64,000 nucleotides of DNA from Aphidius gifuensis (lineage: Eukaryota; Arthropoda; Insecta; Hymenoptera; Braconidae). Position 1 is the stretch's first letter. The number at the start of each line of letters is the position of its first letter. The stretch covers positions 310,001 to 374,000 of the forward strand of contig NC_057790.1 in assembly GCF_014905175.1 (NCBI RefSeq). The letters are read 5' to 3'. The position numbers and the translations under genes were made by a program. The notes under the pieces were generated by a model. That model worked only from the letters and a program-made list of their open reading frames with translations, was not told where the DNA came from and made no database searches. Positions 52,701-64,000 of this stretch are shown in pieces.

Positions 52701-55700
52701 TATTATCATGATTAATTACATGAAACTTTAAATTTGTAAATTAGCCAGATATTATTTTTAGCATTATCATCAAATTATTCACTTTTTTTTTTTTCAATTA
52801 AAAATTAAATTTATAATTTTAATCAATATAAAAAAATAATTTTCATTAGCCAATATTATCAAAATTGAATTTCACTAATTATCCAAAATTAATACCAGCT
52901 ATTTTAATCAAAAATAATTCAATTTTCATTACTCTATATAAATTATTTAAAAAAAAAAAATTAATGATAATAAATTTAAAAATAAATCATCATCATTGTT
53001 GACAAGTTGTTTAAATATTATACAAAAAAAAAAAAAATAATTAATAATCTCAATCAATTAAGCTTGAGTAAATTAATCAGATAGCAATTTTTTTTTCATA
53101 GAAAAACCATGATACCCATCACCCAGCCAAAATATTATCTACAAAAAATATATTTTGGCAAATTTCCAATTTAAACAACTTCAATATATATACGCATGTC
53201 GAGAAAATTTAGCCTCTATAAAACCAGTACATGTATACAATTATAAACATGCACGTATATCAACAACATGAATATACATTTCAAAATAATAATTTATATA
53301 TTTTCACATATGTAAAGTGTAAATAATAACTGCATTACATAGATATCTATTCAACAATATACAAAACATACATTACAAGCCCTTCAATTATTTATAAATC
53401 ACTACTATCCCATCAAAATAATAATAATAATAATAATAATAACAACAACACATAAATATACTTGAAATGTTGAATCTCAAACTAAAATATATTTTCAACT
53501 AGTACATGTTTTCACACACATTTATATGTAATTATTATCTCTCCCTCTCAACTTGCTTGCCAAAATTTGAATTTTCAAAAATTCAAAAAGCAACCAAGTT
53601 GTTTAGATATGTGCTATATATATTTATATATTTCTCACGGACATTTCTCTTTTATATTTATATATGTATATTCATTGAGCTTTGAATTTGTTGAGAATAT
53701 ATTTCATTTTGTAGATAGATATATACAAAAGTGATTCTATGCAGTCACATCATTACGTCGTTCATCCGCTTGTGCTGCTTTTCCATTGCTTTCATTTTAT
53801 AATATAATATTATTGTCATTGTTATCATTGTTGTTATTATATTTGTTATATTATTATTCAATAATCGATAGAAAAAACTGCGGCTTTTAGTTTAATGCAC
53901 TTAGTTTGTTTGGTATTGTTGTATATTTTATTATTTTTCTTCTTGGTTTTTATGTTCTTTTGATTTATTTATTTGTTTTTTTTTTTTTTTTCATCTGTGT
54001 ATAGTGGCTTATTTTTTATAGATATTTAAAAAAAAATAAAAGTCTGCGTTGAAAAGGAGCAGATGTATGTATGGATATATATTTAAATATTTTATTTATC
54101 AATTTTTTTCAAATCTAAAGGTCTTTGTTTATAATGGAATTTTATTATTTTTTTAAATTTAATTCAAGTATAAATCTTGTTGTTATTAATTTGAAAAGGA
54201 GAGATAATAGTATTGACAATTTTAAAATGATACAAAAAAATTGATATATTTATATTGTATCTATTTATAATGAGATATGAATTTTAAAAATATAATGACA
54301 TTAAAACCCACACGTAAGCCAAAGTTTGTGTTGAATAAATATGATGGAAAAGGTCAATAAAGATTATCAGCATATATATTTTTCGCAGACAATAATAACA
54401 CTTTTATAAAGTCTCTTTTGAATCACATTTATTATTATTATTATATTTATTTTATTTATTATTAATTATTTTCATTGACGCAAGAATATTTTATTATTAC
54501 GTACGTCAAGGCTTTATAAAAATAAATCCCAAAAATAAATATATATTTATTGGATTAATGAAAATAAATTCAATAAAATCGTCATCGATTGAATAAAAAA
54601 AAAATTAACAGAGTAGCATTACTTATTTGTAAAAAAAAATAAAAAAAGGAGCATATTTTGACAGACAACAGTCACAATGCCAAGTTCCTTTTTGTTTTTA
54701 ATTTTTTGTATTTTAAATTAAAAAAAAAAATGTTCCCATTAATTTTGGGATTTAATTATTGTTTAGTAATTTTTTTTTTACTCCAAAAAAAAAAAAAAAC
54801 AACACTGATTTATAGTAATTCAAGGCGTGTGTGTGCGTGCATGTGTGTATTTTTTTTTGAGCCAATTACGTTCATGCAAAAAACACTTGACAATATGGCG
54901 GTCTTTTTTTTTTTTTTTTACTTTTTTTCTTGGGGGGGAAAACATGATTGACTCCGAAATTAATATTAACTTATAAATATGATTAAAATAAATATAAATA
55001 ATGAAAATTACATACCCAATTGATTGCGTTGTGAGTTTTCATAATATACTCCGAAAATTGATGATTAAATTTACTCAAATTATCACATTTGTAACTTTTT
55101 TTTATTTTTCCTCAAAAGAAAAAAATAACTGCTAAACTTGGACATTACACTCACAAAGATTCACAATAAAACAACAATATATTTAATTATAATTGATTAA
55201 AATTATTTCACTCACGATAAATAAATAATAATAAAAACACGATAAAAGAAAAAACAATATTTCGCGACGAAAAAAAATAAGACGTGGCGTCATTTTTTTT
55301 TATTCGCATAAAAATGATATTTTTATTATTAATTAGCACTTGTAATCACTGGAGTATTATTTAAAATAACTTCTTACACAACACTTATGTATTTGTAATT
55401 ATTAAAATTATTAAATTATAATATTTTTATTATTAATTTGCAAAAATAAAACGACAATAATGAGAGATTGATGCTCACACGTATAGGGCCAAGATCACAA
55501 CTGAAAACTTTTTTTTTTTTCGTCTAGGGGGGAAGGTGTAATACTTAAAAAAATGCGAGAGAGCGAGAAAAAGAGAGAGAGAAAGAGAAAAAAACAAAAC
55601 ACAAACAATATTGCAAATGAAAAAAAAAAAAAAAAACAAATTCAAAATATAAAAAATACTGAAATTTGTTTTTAATATAGTTATTATTGAAGATAAAAAA

Positions 55701-58700
55701 AATAGAGATCAATAATAAATATTTATAAATAAATTATCAATTAATTAAAATAATTTAAAATGATCCTTCAAATATTTTAAATAAATTGATAAAATTATAA
55801 ATTATTTTTAGAGTTGATAATTTTTATAAAATCATTGTCACTGATTATTTTTGCATAATTATAATGAAAATTCAATATTGTAAATAATTAGCAATGCTTC
55901 AATCACACTGGATTTAATTGAAAAATAATTTTTTAATTAATCAACATAGTGGGCTATCAATGAAATTAATTTAAACCCAACAAATTTAAAGACAAAATTT
56001 TGAGATTATAAAATACATGAAGGTCAAATAATAATTATTAACAATAACAATAATATCATTATTACAACTTATGAATTTTTTAAAATTAAACTATAATAAT
56101 GTTTCAAAAATAATTAACGATGCTTTAATTAAATAAATTATCACTAAATAATTATCAAATATTTCATGTTTTTATTATGACTGTTTTCTTGAGGTCAATT
56201 AATAATAATAAAAATATTGTCTGACCTTGAACTAGGTGATAAATTAAAATTTAAATAATAATCTGATCAATTTTTATAAAAAAAAATTCATGTATGTGTC
56301 GTAAAATTGACCTAAATAATTAATCAAAAATTATTCAGCCAATGAAAAAACGTTAAAATGTCAACCTTCGTTATTAGTGAGAAAAAAAAAAAACAAATAT
56401 TATATTTAAATGACAAATAAACAAGTTGAGCTTTCACTGTTCAAAGACCTTAACCACTGTCGTGCAAATAATTATTATTATGAACTAATTAAAAAATATA
56501 TAATAACCGCAGTATAAATATTTTTAATTTTGATCGAAAGTGAGTGTTATTAATTTTTATTTTACATAAAAGTTGAAGGCTATATATAATTATAATTTTT
56601 AATCCAAAAAAATAAAGAATAAAACGCTAATTGAACCAGGATGTTAATAATCAAATTAAAACCTTGTATTTTAATTTTCCGGTAAAAATAAAAAAAAAAT
56701 CAAATAAAAGATTTGTTGATGAGTGCTTTGAAGCAATAAAATTGAATAATAAAATTATTTTATGGTTGATGAAGATGAGGATAGACATGAAACTAATGTT
56801 CATCACATAATAAATAATTTAAATGTCATTATTTTATTGACATCAACAGTGTTAAATTTTAATTTTATATCACATCAAAATGCGTAACAAAAAACGTCAT
56901 ATATTTTATTCAAAACAATGCATTAATTCATCCACTTGAATATACTTTTTCATTTCATAATTTTATACATGACAACATTGACAATGACACTCGATCAAAA
57001 ATTAATTTCATCCCCATCAATGATATCCATTTTTTTTTCTTTTTAATATCATAATTAAAAATCTTTAAATTAATTCAATTTAAAAAATTATCTGATGATT
57101 TATTTTTACCGTAAAAAATAATTGAAATACATAATATAAAATTAATATGAATGAATTATGAGTTTTTCATTTTTTGACATATTTTTTCAAGTAAATAATT
57201 CAATTATACATTGAAATTATAAAATGGATTTTTTTAATGATAATTAATTTAGACATAAGATTGAATTTTATTACAATAATTAATTAATTTCATGCCAGCG
57301 CAATTTATTCTCCTGTCTTAATTCCATTTTAAAATAATTTTTTTTGTATCTAATTTTGTTTTTTTTTTATTGCGGCTCATGTATTATTAATTATTGTTTA
57401 TTGTTGTAACAATTTTCCATCTCGTAATGTGGATAAATAGGAAAGGGATTATTCGAAAAGGATAAGGGTTAGTAGGGATGAAATTAAATGGCAGATATGT
57501 ATAAACACAAAATCAGTGAATCGTATAATATTTGCAGCAGTACTGTGAATAGTCAGTTGCATTGTTGAACTTGTAAAATATTGGAAAATTTATTGCTTCA
57601 TTCACTCATAAAATAATATCGATCATCATTTGCTTGTAAATTATTATCATACGTATAAATTTTACTCAATTCATGACCAATCGTTGTACAACATCCGCAA
57701 AATTATCATATTGAAAATTAATTTTCTTTTTTTTTCTTTTTCTAAATATATAACATGTAAGAGTAAAAGCTGAAAATGGATATGTATATCCTCTACTAAA
57801 TTTACCATTAACGTTAATATTTTATTATTTAAACTATAAATTATTTACGATTACTTGAAAATACACAAATATAATTTTATGTGTGCTTTTTTGCTTCTTG
57901 AATCTTCAAATAAATTTTACGTTAATGTGCTCGTATATAAACTGGGTTATTGATATTTTTTAAGAAAATAATAATGTCTGTTTGTGAATATTCTCATCTA
58001 CAAGATAAATAATTTTATCATAATACAATTTTATTTTATTAACTTGTAAACAGGCGGGTTTATTATGACAATAAATCATTTTTTAAAATTAACAAAAAAT
58101 TAAAAACACTATTATTTAATGTTAATCAGTGTTGATAAATTTTTTAAATGGGCTTTTTTGCTTTTTTTTTATATTGAAAATCAATAGCTTAATTAATTAG
58201 TGATACTTTTAGATACAAGTGATGGAATTTCAAAAATTCTGTACGTTTATTATTAAATTTCCGGGAATAAAAGGTAATAGAGGTCATTATGATTGTTGAA
58301 AAATAAATAAAAAAATTAACAAGTTATTAAATCAATATTCAACTTATTAGAAAAATAATTAGAAATTTTTATAAATTGATTATTATTTTCCTTGAAAAAA
58401 TTATAAACAATTAGTTGAAAAATTTTATTAAAATTAAAATGAAAATTTAACATGATTAATTGTTTAAAAATATAATCAACACACTGAGTCAAATTAAAAT
58501 ATAATATTTCAAAACAACACTAAATCCACAAATGAAATAAAAAAAAAAACTAAAAATTCTAATTATAATAAATCTAGGAAATAATTAACAAAATAATATA
58601 TTTGTCAAATGAAAAAAGTGATATTAAAAATGTTTCAAAAATAAATAATTTAAATATTATTCGAGAGCTTTTAATTGATGCCAAATAATGAGCCAATTAT

Positions 58701-60251
58701 AAATTTATATATTCCAATTAAATTTATGATATTAGTAAATTATATTGGCGACAATTTAATCAGTCTAAAAATTATATCAGCTTTATTTGAAAATCCATAA
58801 AATCAATACATTTCTTTTTCATCTTTTATATTTTTCACTTGGTTTTTTCATAAATATATATCTTATTTTTCTTCATCTCTGCATTATTTTATTTTTCATT
58901 ATTACATTTTATTTATTTTTCTTCATTTTTGTGCTCAGCACCTTCATGAACAGACGATGAAATATAAAAGACTCCTCGAGCCATGAAAATTCTTTCAGTC
59001 TCACGTACTTGTCATCCAGCTCCATTCATATCTATAGAATATATATTCAACTTTTTTTTTTTTTCATTTTATTTTATTCTCTCCATTTTTTCATTATCAC
59101 CTCTATATTACTTACTATTTTTTTTTTTTTTTTGCCTCTTTCATCTGCAATTATCTAGGAATGAAAAACAACATCGAAAAATAAAGAAAATCAAAAAAAT
59201 AAATAAATTTATTAACAAAGCGTTTACATTGTCTATTTGAGATAATAAAAATTATTTCAATTGGTATTTCATACTTTGATATCACCTTGACAATAATAGC
59301 TAATAATATTTTTTTTTTATTTTTCAGATACAATGAAAAATCTTGAAGCACAATTGGCCAATTCATTTTCTCATATTCCAAAACCTGGCTCATTGCTTCC
59401 ATGGGGAAATGTTCCTGATGGTGCAAACTCAACTTCAACTAAAAAGGTATATTTTTTTTTTTTTTTTTTTTGTAAAATAAACTATTTACTACTTTCTTGA
59501 AAATAAAAAACAATAACTTTTTTTTTTTTTTTAAATATACACTTGTTTTCTTGTAAATTGCGTGATGAAATTTATAGAAAAAAAATTACACGAAACAGTC
59601 AAGCGTTGCAAGACTCTAATAATTATTAATTATAAAAAAAAAAAAAATGTTAAAATAAATATAAATTAAACATCATAATTTAAAGAGAAAAAAAAAAAAA
59701 AAACCTACATTGTATATATTTTTCTTTGATGTTTTATTCAACAACTAAATCATTAAACATTTAAAAAATGTTCAAATAATAAAAAAAGTTTTTTAAATGT
59801 AAATTCAAGCAAGATAAATTGATGTTTGACATTGAATGAATGATTTGTTGAAGAATATAAAAAACAATAAAATTGATACATATATTTTTGAATTTAACAG
59901 GTGATTGACGGACACGTTGTAACGATCAATGAAACGACATACAAGAGTGACGATGATAGTACATATGTTCGATTCCGTATTGTAGATGTACAACCGGATA
60001 ACACGACAGACGTGACAACTGAATCAGATACCAAGGACATTGATCAGAATGGTGGTGAAGTTACAGACAAAATACCAAATGATAATTCATCAACTCCATC
60101 GCCATCATCACCATCATCACCAATAACAACAACAACAACAACAACTGAATCAACAAAAGAAGAAACAACACCATCTTCAAGAAGTGTTGAAACTGTTGAA
60201 GATCTTGGTAACAATGAAATTCCAAATCAAGTTGACAACTTCAGAGCATAA
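46121..60251 (+). CDS. icarapin: Icarapin-like secreted protein (Api m 10 family)
   Basis: Four exons: 46121-46184, 52367-52585, 59328-59446 and 59901-60251, with phases 1, 1 and 0, giving 250 residues. Exon 1 encodes only the signal peptide (MKSIFGVFVVVCFIAVVHS) and the first mature residues FP. The acidic middle contains ETILILPG and SFSDLTDDGDSDEDS. Exon 3 has SHIPKPGSLLPWGNVP and GANSTSTKK. Exon 4 opens with IDGHVVTINETTY, the most conserved part of icarapins, then RFRIVDVQP, a Ser/Pro/Thr-rich stretch, and the typical end RSVETVEDLGNNEIP. N-glycosylation sequons are present (NST, NET). Honeybee icarapin is about 220 residues and is known as a venom allergen, but the family is also expressed in haemolymph and other tissues, and its molecular function is not established. 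Introns 1 and 2 exceed 6 kb, unusually long for this window, and contain a direct duplication. Confidence 0.94.
49326..49348. repeat. GAC/CGA triplet microsatellite
   Basis: About seven perfect CGA units within icarapin intron 1. It stands out in this AT-rich sequence because every unit contains a CpG. Confidence 0.9.
50764..50880 (-). CDS. Candidate signal-peptide exon nested in icarapin intron 1
   Basis: ATG at 50880 opens 38 codons. The first fifteen (MIRTLVLLAIIQFAR) look like a secretory signal peptide, and possible donors follow (CCAG|GTTTCT, CAC|GTACAA). No downstream exon could be assigned with confidence. The patch is clearly less AT-rich than its surroundings. It may be the first exon of a small secreted-protein gene on the opposite strand, or chance. 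Confidence 0.15.
   Translation of the reverse strand: MIRTLVLLAIIQFARFLVNSPCFMHVQLQLKSIYFTLL
51115..51211. repeat. Dispersed repeat, copy 2 of 2
   Basis: Pairs with 31451-31550, about 20 kb away in the same orientation. It lies only 150 bp before the long duplication copy at 51361, but the other copy has no such neighbour. Confidence 0.6.
51361..51920. repeat. Long direct repeat, copy 1 (icarapin intron 1)
   Basis: About 560 bp that align along nearly their whole length with 55681-56144. Long identical or near-identical blocks include TTTTTGCATAATTATAATGA, GCAATGCTTCAATCACACTG and AATAATTAACGATGCTTTAA. Differences are scattered substitutions and several small indels; this copy carries extra sequence around 51760-51835. 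No terminal inverted repeats or transposase reading frame are visible. Confidence 0.9.
53417..53450. repeat. TAA triplet microsatellite
   Basis: Tandem AAT/TAA units passing into ACA units, within icarapin intron 2. Confidence 0.85.
55681..56144. repeat. Long direct repeat, copy 2 (icarapin intron 2)
   Basis: Partner of 51361-51920 in the same orientation, about 4.3 kb downstream. It is shorter by about 95 bp, owing to internal deletions. Together the two copies flank icarapin exon 2. Confidence 0.9.
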
Positions 60252-60463
60252 ATTTAACAATCAACACTATTATTGTAATTTAATTTTTTTATTATATATC
60301 TCGAAAGAACAATTTTTAATAATTTAATAATCAAAAAGATAAAAAGTTTTAAATTGTTAAACCTTTGTTATTAATTTTAAATGAAAAAAAATAATAATAA
60401 TTTACTATTTTGTCAATGGTTTTATCGAATCATTCAATGACATTCAGGTAATAATTTTATTCA

Positions 60464-60469
60464 AATAAA
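60464..60469 (+). terminator. Candidate icarapin polyadenylation signal
   Basis: AATAAA hexamer 213 bases after the icarapin stop codon, followed by T-rich sequence. Because AATAAA is common in this AT-rich DNA, its use is only plausible. Confidence 0.35.
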
Positions 60470-60804
60470 TTTAATCAAATTTAACATTTATTTTTTTATT
60501 TACTTGTCAATTATTATTTCATTTTTTATTTCCTTTTTTTAGAATAACTATTATTGTACAGAAATTCAGTTTGTTTAAAGTAAAATCTAGCTTACTTTAT
60601 TCTTTGGGGTATTACAAAGGGCTTCTTATAAAAGTTGGACGGTTTTTGTTGTAGAAAAAAAGAAAAAAAAAAAAAAAGACATAAAAACTTTACATTTTAA
60701 TATGTTTTTATATGTTTTTTTTTTATTTTATTTTTCTTTTCATTTGATGGATTTAAAAAAATTATGACTTGTTGCGATGCAGACATTTTTTGTTTGTTAT
60801 TATT

Positions 60805-60810
60805 TTTATT
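60805..60810 (-). terminator. Candidate polyadenylation signal of the TOGARAM-like gene
   Basis: AATAAA on the minus strand, 27 bases past the stop codon. Further A/T-rich hexamers lie downstream, so the exact site is uncertain. Confidence 0.3.
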
Positions 60811-60836
60811 TGACATCAAGAAATCTCTTTAAATTG

Positions 60837-63274
60837 TTAAAGAGACCTGAGTGTTTTATCAATGTGACGAAGTGTTGTTTCAGGAACAGAATCTTTGAGT
60901 GCTCGTCTGAAACCATCCCATCTTGATAGTTTCTTGAACATTTTTTTAGCATTATTTCTGAATAAAGGAAATAATAAATTACATTAACAATAAATGACAC
61001 AATTAATAGCTATTCAAAACAATACCTTGCATCTAAATTTCCATCCATTATAAGTTTAGCACTGGCACTAAGAAATTTATCACGAATATCACGTGGTAAT
61101 ATCATCACAATATCAGGTCCAACACGATCAACAATTGACAATAATAATCTTGCTGATGCAGCACGTACAATGGCATTTTGATGACTAAAAAAAAAAATGA
61201 TAAATAAAAAAAATTAATAATTATTACAACTATTTCTAATCGACAATTTACCTAGCTCCACGATAAACAATAACAGCAACTGTTTTTTGAGGTGATAAAT
61301 GTTCAATCATACGATCCAATGCAGCATTACTATCAGCTCGTAAAAATTTATTTGTATCAGCTGTTCTTTGAAGAAGTGGACCAGCAATATCATCCAGTTC
61401 CTAAACAAATAAATTAATTAATTAAAAAATAAATCCTATAATAATAAAATAATAATCAACAAACCTGATCAAGACATTTAGTTTGTGATTCAAAGACATC
61501 ACCAGCTGCAAGACAAGCTGTTCTAGCAACTTGTGATCTTAAATTTTTAACATGACGTCCAAGCAATCTACCAAGTGTTCCTGGTGGACAAGTTTCAAGT
61601 TGTTCTGGTCGTTGTCTTGCTATAATTGACAATGCTTTTAGTCCTTTTATTGTAACTTCCCTAAATAACAAAATAATTATTTATATATTTGTTTTTTTTT
61701 TTTTTTTCAAACTACAAGTACAAGTTTAAATGAAATATTTGTTATAAAGTTAAGTAATTAATTTACCACTCGGTACTTTCCAATTGTGAAAAACACTGTA
61801 GAATTGCAGTCTTTGATTTAACTGGTATTTTATTATCGACATGATGATTAATTTGACTGATTGGTGCAACTTTATTTGTTCCAATTCTTGGTTTAACTTT
61901 TATTCTTGGTACTTTTGATTGTGGTATTTTATTAACATCAGTTTCAAGTATTTTTGAAGTTGTTATATTGTCACTTGATGATTGTATTGATCTGTATGTC
62001 TTGCCAACAATCAATGAATCAATGTCTAAGTTGTCAGGAAGTTCAGTAAAACTTTGATTTGTAACCTGTTAAAAATAAAAGCCAATAATTAAATCAAATA
62101 AACTTTTAATTTTTATTTTTTTACGTCTTACAATTGATATGGCATCAAAGTTTTCATTCTCATCAAATTCACGTGATGCACTCAAGACACTTGATGATTT
62201 TTCATGACTAATTTCATCATTATTATCATCATGATGATTATTGTTATCAATTTTTTCATATGTAATATCATTGAGCTGTGAGGTGGCTCTTGAATGTGGA
62301 CGTGATGTTGAAAATATTGATACTGAATTAGAAACACTACTTGATCTTCTTTCACTTATATTATCTTGATCTTTCATTCGAATATCCGTTGGTTTAAATT
62401 GTGTCTTTTCATCTGGACAAATGGAAGCTATCATCCGTGATTCAATATCGTCTTCAACATTATTTGAGTATTCCTCATTGTATATCTATATATATAAAAG
62501 AAAAAAATATATATATTTCATCATTTTCAAATTTATCTCAAGTTAAATCCTTAAAAATAAAATAAAATTTTCATTGATTAAATATTATGAAAGACACGTT
62601 GAAAAATACATCAAGTTTTTATTTTTCTCAACTAAAAAAAAACAAATAATTGACTAAATTTGTAGAAATATAAATTTATCAGCACAATAAAAGATAAAAG
62701 ATAAAAAATAAATAAAAATAATTAAATTGACTGACCAATGAAGCACCTGGATGATCATGTTCATCAAATTCATAATTTTTAATTTGATTATTATTTTGTA
62801 AATTATTTTGAATTATCCTGTTGATTGATTCTGTTGAATTTGTTTCGTTTGATACAACTGATGATGATGAATCTGCTTGTTCAATTTCATGCTTATCAAT
62901 AATTTTATTATCATGAATATATTGTTGATCATCAGAGCTTGTTTCTTTTTCCAAATCAGCTGAATCACTTGATACAACACTTTGTGCAATCTAAAACCAA
63001 TTAAAAGTCATTATTTAAAATTTTATATTTTGTGTGTTTTTTTGTGATAAATATAATAAGCTTACTTGATCAATTGAATTATGCCTAGATGGATTTGATT
63101 CACCAGTTATAATATCAAATGATTTTTCACTGAATGAGTTTCTCGTTGGTGCAATAATAATATCATCATCATTGTCAATGTGAATGGAGGATGATTGATT
63201 ATCCTGAATCGATTGATTATCAACAGAACAATTGGACGAACTGTTTGATACTTGAAAAGGCACTTGATCACAAC
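60837..63274 (-). CDS. TOGARAM1: TOGARAM/crescerin-like TOG-domain protein, 5' partial
   Basis: Eight phase-consistent exons: 63274-63066, 62990-62736, 62485-62132, 62065-61767, 61660-61465, 61400-61252, 61184-61026 and 60957-60837. They encode the last 579 or so residues; the gene must continue beyond the right edge because no start codon is present. The first four exons encode a low-complexity linker rich in Ser, Asn and Asp. From about the end of exon 4 a HEAT-type TOG domain begins (STEW, IKGLKALSIIARQRPEQL), followed by LRSQVARTACLAAGDVFES, FLRADSNAALDRMIEHL, VRAASARLLLSIVDRVGPD and AKKMFKKLSRWDGFRRALK. This repeat order and spacing match the C-terminal TOG domain of TOGARAM proteins, which act on axonemal microtubules in cilia. 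Only one TOG domain is visible before the linker starts. The first acceptor (ACCAAAG|) is weak. Another TOG protein family is possible but fits less well. Confidence 0.88.
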
Positions 63275-64000
63275 CTTTGGTAATTTAACAAATTTATTAT
63301 AAAGTTTGAAAATTCAATTATTTCATAGTATGTGAGGATATATAAATAGAATCAATCTACGCAAACTAAAGCTGACTTTATTCTCTCGGTTTTATATACA
63401 TACATATATACACCAACAACTTTATCATCTTGCTTCGACTGAATTTACCCCAACTCAAAAGATCCTTTTGTTGTGTTTCATCAGGTGCCTAATGCACTTA
63501 ACTGTCTTATCAATAATACCAACTTTTGCACACCCAAAAATTTTATATATTACAACAGCGTCTTGATTAATAAACCCCCAGGCTTTTTGTTTAATCATTA
63601 ATTTTATTTTTTTTTTTACTCATTTTTAAGCTTTGTTTTGAGATAAATTTTAAATGGAAATTTTAGTCATTAATTTTAAATAAATTGTTTGATAATTAAT
63701 TTACTATTTAATTATATTTTATAAATTTTTTAACAATGTTATTTCGTACAGTATTTATTTAAAATTGATTATTAATAAAAGTGAAATGTATGCTAATGAA
63801 TTTCATAGAAAAAAATAATTTTTAAAATGAAAAAATTGTAAGGTTGTTTAAGTGCGTTGGCTCGGTCGTTATACTTGACCAACACATGACTCAATTTATC
63901 GATTGCATAAAAAATAATAAATAAAAAAAATGCAGGTAAATTATCTGATGGAGAATTGTCTCAGCAAGCAATAGTCACAATTTTTTTTATGTATATATGC
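63275..64000. other. Right edge, intron or upstream DNA of the TOGARAM-like gene
   Basis: No convincing exon is visible. If the acceptor at 63275-63276 is real, this is the intron leading to upstream exons outside the window. The first 45 bases belong to the segment that resembles 38852-38940. A slightly GC-richer patch lies at 63845-63970 without a clear reading frame. Confidence 0.4.

Larger units (their letters stand above)
52586..59327. other. Icarapin intron 2 (6.7 kb)
   Basis: AT-rich intron with a TAA/CAA triplet run at 53417-53450 and the second copy of the long duplication (55681-56144). I see no coding exon in it. Patches at 53540-53800 and 57420-57560 are of slightly higher complexity without a consistent reading frame. 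Confidence 0.6.
60252..60836. other. Convergent 3' ends of icarapin and the TOGARAM-like gene
   Basis: 585 bp between the two stop codons. It must hold both 3' UTRs. No other feature is visible besides A/T runs and the two polyadenylation hexamers listed separately, which lie far enough apart that the transcripts need not overlap. Confidence 0.6.

Noticed and set aside
59151..59438. 95-codon minus-strand ORF overlapping icarapin exon 3
   Set aside because: It is antisense to a confidently assigned icarapin exon, and the rest is low complexity.
60806..61000. 64-codon minus-strand ORF at the TOGARAM-like 3' end
   Set aside because: It is the wrong frame of the terminal exon; the correct frame reads AKKMFKKLSRWDGF and joins the upstream exon in phase.
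1..64000. CRISPR arrays, bacterial operons, tRNA or rRNA genes
   Set aside because: No regularly spaced repeats, no compact intron-less gene runs and no tRNA or rRNA consensus were seen; the spliced genes show a eukaryotic nuclear sequence.

Overview
The window looks like a piece of an insect nuclear genome. It is extremely AT-rich (runs of A or T and TA-rich microsatellites everywhere). Its genes are split into short exons with canonical GT..AG introns, and the recognisable proteins are insect ones: the TRPV channel Inactive, an icarapin-like secreted protein, and an insect-type CAP/antigen-5 protein. Icarapin together with the very low GC suggests a hymenopteran, perhaps a low-GC parasitoid wasp, but the species is an inference.

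Layout, left to right. (1) 795-2380, minus: a six-exon gene for a 139-residue single-pass membrane protein of no recognised family. (2) 7526-10338, minus: a five-exon secreted CAP-superfamily protein with one GC-AG intron and a serine-rich block inside the CAP fold. (3) 13904-24249, minus: a complete 13-exon gene for the TRPV subunit Inactive (iav, 1149 residues by my splice model), with an X-box-like site about 150 bp upstream of the start codon. (4) 24250-46120: about 22 kb with no recognised gene, only scattered exon-like pieces, dispersed repeats and simple repeats. (5) 46121-60251, plus: a four-exon icarapin gene (250 residues) with introns of about 6 kb. A roughly 0.5-kb direct duplication lies on both sides of its exon 2. 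(6) 60837-63274, minus and running off the right edge: the C-terminal part of a TOGARAM/crescerin-like TOG-domain microtubule protein. It converges on icarapin with 585 bp between the stop codons.

Two genes belong to the biology of ciliated sensory neurons: iav (mechanosensory channel in chordotonal cilia) and the TOGARAM-like gene (axonemal microtubules). Two others (CAP and icarapin) encode secreted proteins of families found in venom and haemolymph. Nothing suggests the genes act as one system; the arrangement looks like ordinary linkage.

The strongest non-gene signals are the duplication around icarapin exon 2, a foldback repeat family in an iav intron, and a short stretch at 38.85-38.94 kb that resembles the 5' part of a TOGARAM exon. 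That stretch may be the last exon of an unrecognised minus-strand gene overlapping icarapin. All exon models were made by eye from reading frame, splice sites and phase; no transcript or database evidence was available.
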